Shown: one piece after another, positions 6,585 to 9,875 of the stretch
Numbering within the stretch: position 1 is the stretch's first letter
How the letters are laid out: the number at the start of each line of letters is the position of its first letter
Assembly: GCA_023436425.1 (NCBI GenBank)
Contig: JAEZJD010000116.1
Location: 1-9,875 of the forward strand
Length of the DNA: 9,875 bases
Source of the DNA: Bacteroidota bacterium
GTDB lineage: Bacteria > Bacteroidota > Bacteroidia > Chitinophagales > Chitinophagaceae
Direction of reading: 5' to 3'
Translations under genes and position numbers: made by a program
Notes under the pieces: model-generated
The model's database searches: none
Told to the model about the DNA's origin: nothing
Seen by the model: only the letters and a program-made list of their open reading frames with translations

Positions 6585-9500
6585 TTAGAGTTTGCCACCA
6601 AAAAATTGATCCGTAAACTTTTTATAGTTGCTCCAGTCGCCGCTTGATTTTAGAATTTGCAGATTTGCAGGAGTGATGACAGAAAAAGTGAATTTATCTT
6701 TTTGCAACCAAGGCACTATTTCCGTTGCGGCGATAGGTTTCACCTGCTGTATATAGTTTAATGCAGATTGTGCATTTGTAAAGTTGTTTATGATTAGCAA
6801 TCTCGTTTCGGCATTTACGTCGGCGATCTGCACATCCAGCGGCTGATTGGCAAAAGCTTCTCTATTGTAACGGTTGAATGCATTTCTTGCTTCGCTGACA
6901 AAAACCGGGTCCACCTTGTTTAGCACTACTACCGCTGCGTGCGGACTTTCGGGAACATACGTAAATCCGAAAGCAGTTTGCACCTGCGGCACGGACGGCT
7001 GCGGCTGAACTGGTGGTTTTTGCACAACAGGGTCTACCGTTTTCACAGGAGGCTTTGTCGCCATCGTATCAGCGGGCTTTTCGATCGGCTTCGTGGCGAC
7101 AGTATCAATAGGTTTTTGCACCGGCTGTGTCACTGCAACATCAGGCTTTTGAACCGGTTTATTTGCAATCGTGTCAAGGGGTTTTTGTACTGGCGCAGAG
7201 ACAACAGCGACAGTATCCTTCGGGGGATTTGTTTGTACCACCGGTGGTTGCTGAACAGGCTGGGTTTGAACAGTCGTCGGCTGGCTAACCGGCTGCTGAA
7301 CCGGCTGCGTTACGGGAGGAGGAACAGAAACGGGCTGCGAAACCGCAAACGCTTCTGGTTGATTTTGAATTTGATAATTCGCCAGTTCGGCTTCGAGTTG
7401 GCTTCTTCGTGCTAATGCGTTGATAAGGTTTTGCGCCTTTTTAGCCATTGTGCTGTTTGCATCTTGCCGAACAATCGTTTGCAGAAGATCTTTCGCAACG
7501 CTGTCGTTTCGCTGTTGAATATGATAAACTGACTGGATGTAAAGCAACTGCGGCTGCCAATAGTTTGTTTTATACACACTGTCTGCCCGCTTCTTTTCAG
7601 CCTCAGCTTCTGCAAACCGGCCTTCAATGAACATGTTGTATATGCCTTCGTAATCTTTCGTAGCCTGCGGTGAGGTGCTGGCTTGAGAGGCAGGATCGCT
7701 TCCGGTTTGAGCTATGGCATTAAAGCGTGATGAAGCAAAGTTTTGAGACAGTAAAGCTTTTATCTGCGATGCCTTTGCACGATCTCCGGCTTTCAGGTAA
7801 GCATAATACAGGTTGAATAATGCTTCGTCCATTTTGTCAAAAGTGGGATACCGTCGCCTCAATTCCTCAAGCGCTTCGATTGCAGATTGGTAGTCGCCAA
7901 CTTCTGTGAGATAAATGCTGCCGAGATTATTCAGCGCATTTTTTATTGAATCGTGCGATTTTTCTAACGCTTCCGGTGTTAGCGGAATATTTCCAGCCAG
8001 CGTTTCGAAAGAAAGTGATGCGCCTGTTGTGTTATCAGTTGCACCTGCTGTCCCGGGTCTGGTAGTTTGATTTTGGGCGACCATTTGCTGGCTTACGTTA
8101 CTGGATCGTCTCCAGTTATCAACATTAGGTCTGTTGCCCCAAACCTGTTTGAATTGTTGTTGCCCTTGTGTTTTCAAAGACGCGTTGTAAAAATACCATT
8201 CACCTTTGCGCTGCGAACCCGCGAAGAGGTCGGGCATGTTAGCAGCACTCGAAGAACCGGTCGTTAATGGTTCGTCTTTCAAGCCTTGTTGTTTGCGCAA
8301 TTGCTTTAGGAGCTTCGTTATGTAGGCATTTCGTTCCGCCTCCGGCATGGCAGCAATTTTTTGAAAACTATCCTGCCGGTTAATGGTAGAAATGTTCTGT
8401 ACAATTTTTACGAGAGCAGGCTTCCTTTCATTCACCCGGCTTTGTTCTAATTCTGTAAGACTCGCAACTTGAAGACTGTCGTAAAAAGCTGCTGCCTGCA
8501 AATATTTTTTCTGGTCGTAAGAAAGATCAGCGATTTGCAGAAAAGCTTTGTTTCGTGATGCAAGATTTCCGTTATTGAATTTGGAACCGAGAATCAGAAG
8601 CTTTTGCGCCGCTTCAAGATTGTTTCGTTCCATTTCCATTTGCGCTGCCATGTAATAAATAATGTCGCGATAATCTTCATACTTATCACGCTTTGCCATT
8701 TTCAGCAGCTCTGCGATATTTTGATCCACATAGTTGTCGCCGGCAGATTTATTCAACCGCACGAGATTCAACCTTGCGTACACGTCCATCACAGGGTCGG
8801 TTGTATGCGGAATGGAGGCAGCGTACCATTCTTTTGCCTCTTCTGTTTTGCCGGCTTTTTCAAACATTTGGGCAGCCAGATATTCCCACCGTGCCTGCTC
8901 CTGTTTGGTAGGTGCATCTTCCGCAGCAATTATTAGGTGAGCGGCGGAGCTATCCCATCTTTGTTGTTTATAAAACCAAAAAGCTTGTGCTTCCTCCAGC
9001 GCAGGGCTCAGCCGTTGCGGAAAGTTTGGATCATTGCGCAACGTGTTTATGAGACCAGCGGCTTCTGAATAATTATTTAGCTCTGTGAAAGTTCTTATTT
9101 GCCATACAAGCGCATTGTTTCTGCTTGTTGTGTTCTTGAATATGCCTTTTTTTTCTTTGGTTGCGATTGTCAATGCGGATTGCCCTTCCTTGGGGCTGCC
9201 GATGTACTGGTAGTAACCATCATCTTCCTTCGGCGCATAAGCATAGTTAACAAACTGGAACATTTTGGATGCAGAATCCAGTTCCTTTCTGAAAAAGTAT
9301 GCACCGCCCCAGAGGAGGTAAAGCTCGTCTGTCCAGTCATTACGCAGGTCGTGCATTACAAGGCCTGTTTGCGACTTATAAATGACTGAATCAAGCTGAA
9401 AAGCCTCAGATTTCGTGTCATCCAAACTATAGTTATAAAACGAAAGCAGTGTAGAATAGTCGTCGCGGTGCTTTGCCTTTGCCCGTTCCACTACTTCGTT

Positions 9501-9731
9501 CAGCTTGTTATTGGCGTTGAAAAAGTAGTTGTAATGTGTCGTCAGATTTTGAAAAAACCGTTTTGGCGCCTTTAGCTTGCCATCCTTTGTTTTTTCTGCT
9601 CTTAAAACTCTTTCCTCATACGGTTTGGGTTTGTCAATATCGACTTTAAAACCCGGCTGGGCCGCCAGTTGCTGGCAAAAGGCACAAATGGCATATACAA
9701 GGCAAAACGCAATATGGCGGCTGATCTTCAT
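6585..9731 (-). CDS. SprE/PorW-like TPR protein (candidate T9SS/gliding component)
   Basis: Complete, 1048 residues, periplasmic or outer-membrane associated. A signal peptide (about 1-24) ends QLAA before Gln25, a common Bacteroidota cleavage context. Residues 58-190 carry the family block: FFQNLTTHYNYFFNA, AKAKHRDDYSTLL, then LLWGGAYFFRKELDSASKMF and a Tyr-rich segment. Helical TPR-type repeats follow to about 450, with further ones near 610-680 and 695-790. A Pro/Gln/Val linker fills 798-917, and a compact C-terminal domain (about 917-1048) ends the protein. SprE (Flavobacterium gliding) and PorW (Porphyromonas) are needed for type IX secretion and described as outer-membrane lipoproteins. 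This protein has no lipobox: Cys10, Cys16 and Cys19 lack the L-[AS]-[GA]-C context, so it may be soluble or a divergent paralogue. A TTA codon and then a TAA lie in frame upstream of the ATG, fixing the start. Family assignment is by pattern recognition; a role in T9SS is inference. Confidence 0.8.
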   Translation of the reverse strand: MKISRHIAFCLVYAICAFCQQLAAQPGFKVDIDKPKPYEERVLRAEKTKDGKLKAPKRFFQNLTTHYNYFFNANNKLNEVVERAKAKHRDDYSTLLSFYNYSLDDTKSEAFQLDSVIYKSQTGLVMHDLRNDWTDELYLLWGGAYFFRKELDSASKMFQFVNYAYAPKEDDGYYQYIGSPKEGQSALTIATKEKKGIFKNTTSRNNALVWQIRTFTELNNYSEAAGLINTLRNDPNFPQRLSPALEEAQAFWFYKQQRWDSSAAHLIIAAEDAPTKQEQARWEYLAAQMFEKAGKTEEAKEWYAASIPHTTDPVMDVYARLNLVRLNKSAGDNYVDQNIAELLKMAKRDKYEDYRDIIYYMAAQMEMERNNLEAAQKLLILGSKFNNGNLASRNKAFLQIADLSYDQKKYLQAAAFYDSLQVASLTELEQSRVNERKPALVKIVQNISTINRQDSFQKIAAMPEAERNAYITKLLKQLRKQQGLKDEPLTTGSSSAANMPDLFAGSQRKGEWYFYNASLKTQGQQQFKQVWGNRPNVDNWRRSSNVSQQMVAQNQTTRPGTAGATDNTTGASLSFETLAGNIPLTPEALEKSHDSIKNALNNLGSIYLTEVGDYQSAIEALEELRRRYPTFDKMDEALFNLYYAYLKAGDRAKASQIKALLSQNFASSRFNAIAQTGSDPASQASTSPQATKDYEGIYNMFIEGRFAEAEAEKKRADSVYKTNYWQPQLLYIQSVYHIQQRNDSVAKDLLQTIVRQDANSTMAKKAQNLINALARRSQLEAELANYQIQNQPEAFAVSQPVSVPPPVTQPVQQPVSQPTTVQTQPVQQPPVVQTNPPKDTVAVVSAPVQKPLDTIANKPVQKPDVAVTQPVQKPIDTVATKPIEKPADTMATKPPVKTVDPVVQKPPVQPQPSVPQVQTAFGFTYVPESPHAAVVVLNKVDPVFVSEARNAFNRYNREAFANQPLDVQIADVNAETRLLIINNFTNAQSALNYIQQVKPIAATEIVPWLQKDKFTFSVITPANLQILKSSGDWSNYKKFTDQFFGGKL
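6981..7340 (-). repeat. Proline-rich repeat linker within the SprE-like gene
   Basis: Residues about 798-917 are low in complexity. The first part is PVQQP/PVSQP/PVTQP-like. The second (7017-7193, residues 847-905) is a degenerate tandem repeat of about 12 residues: PVQKPLDTIANK, PVQKPDVAVTQ, PVQKPIDTVATK, PIEKPADTMATK, PPVKTVDPVVQK. The DNA copies have diverged more than the protein copies, which suggests an old duplication kept for its composition. It probably forms an extended periplasmic linker between the TPR region and the C-terminal domain. Confidence 0.85.
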
Positions 9732-9875
9732 TCGGTCGCAAACTAAAGGTTATTAAACTGATTTTCAAATAATTTAGTATAAAGGAAAGGTGATTTTTTT
9801 CAGTTGCGGCGCGGCAAAACAGTAAACGGCTGCCATTCTGTACCTTACCTTAGCTCCTTAAAAGTATTTCATGAA
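9732..9875. other. Intergenic region upstream of the SprE-like gene, possibly divergent
   Basis: These 144 bases carry no gene that can be shown. They hold the candidate minus-strand promoter of the SprE-like gene. On the + strand TACCTTAG (9846-9853, one mismatch to TAnnTTTG) lies 17 bases before an ATG at 9871, so a divergent gene may begin at the edge, but only five of its bases are visible and no -33 element is seen. Confidence 0.3.
9739..9769 (-). promoter_or_regulatory. Candidate promoter of the SprE-like gene (TTTG-N19-TTAGTTTG)
   Basis: On the minus strand TTAGTTTG (9739-9746) matches five of the six fixed positions of TAnnTTTG, and TTTG (9766-9769) lies exactly 19 bases upstream, the expected -33/-7 spacing. 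The -7 box ends 7 bases before the ATG, which predicts a leader of only a few nucleotides. Confidence 0.38.

Noticed and set aside
6939..7415. A 158-codon Arg/Leu-rich open frame on the + strand
   Set aside because: It is the antisense of the proline-repeat region of the SprE-like gene; the Arg-Leu-Asn pattern is just the complement of the repeated codons, with no domain or leader of its own.
9871..9875. ATG at the right edge as a gene start
   Set aside because: Only five bases are visible, so coding cannot be judged; noted only as a possibility in the intergenic entry.

Overview
The window looks like a housekeeping stretch of a Bacteroidota chromosome, plausibly Chitinophagales/Chitinophagaceae. 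The grounds are: a SprE/PorW-type TPR protein, a family confined to that phylum; the Bacteroidota form of the YebC N-terminus; Q at the predicted +1 of a signal peptide; almost no Shine-Dalgarno sequences; and copies of the phylum's TAnnTTTG -7 promoter box in front of several genes. I see no tRNA, rRNA, CRISPR array, insertion sequence or phage gene.

Layout. On the + strand: the C-terminal part of an APC-family amino acid permease (cut by the left edge) ending at a strong hairpin terminator; yebC, a YebC/PmpR/TACO1-family protein, with its own terminator; and tilS, the tRNA(Ile)-lysidine synthetase. tilS runs tail-to-tail into a minus-strand block and overlaps it by 20 bp. Reading leftward from the right edge, the minus-strand block is a 1048-residue SprE/PorW-like TPR protein, a class A penicillin-binding protein (PBP1A type), rlmH (23S rRNA pseudouridine-1915 N3-methyltransferase) and a rhomboid-family intramembrane protease. 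The last three are closely spaced (26 and 70 bp) and probably form one operon. The right end (after 9731) is an intergenic region, possibly with a divergent gene starting at the very edge.

Themes. Three genes serve translation (yebC, tilS, rlmH) and three serve the envelope (PBP1A, rhomboid, SprE-like). The envelope genes fit a Gram-negative cell with peptidoglycan synthesis and probably a type IX secretion/gliding machine, although only one candidate T9SS component is seen here.

No clearly new biological system is visible. The points most worth a second look are: -7 promoter boxes so close to the tilS and SprE-like start codons that the mRNAs may be leaderless; a degenerate 12-residue proline repeat and a missing lipobox in the SprE-like protein; the tilS/rhomboid coding overlap; a strong Shine-Dalgarno followed by a start-stop TTG-TAG in the yebC leader; and a 16-bp perfect palindrome before the rhomboid gene.
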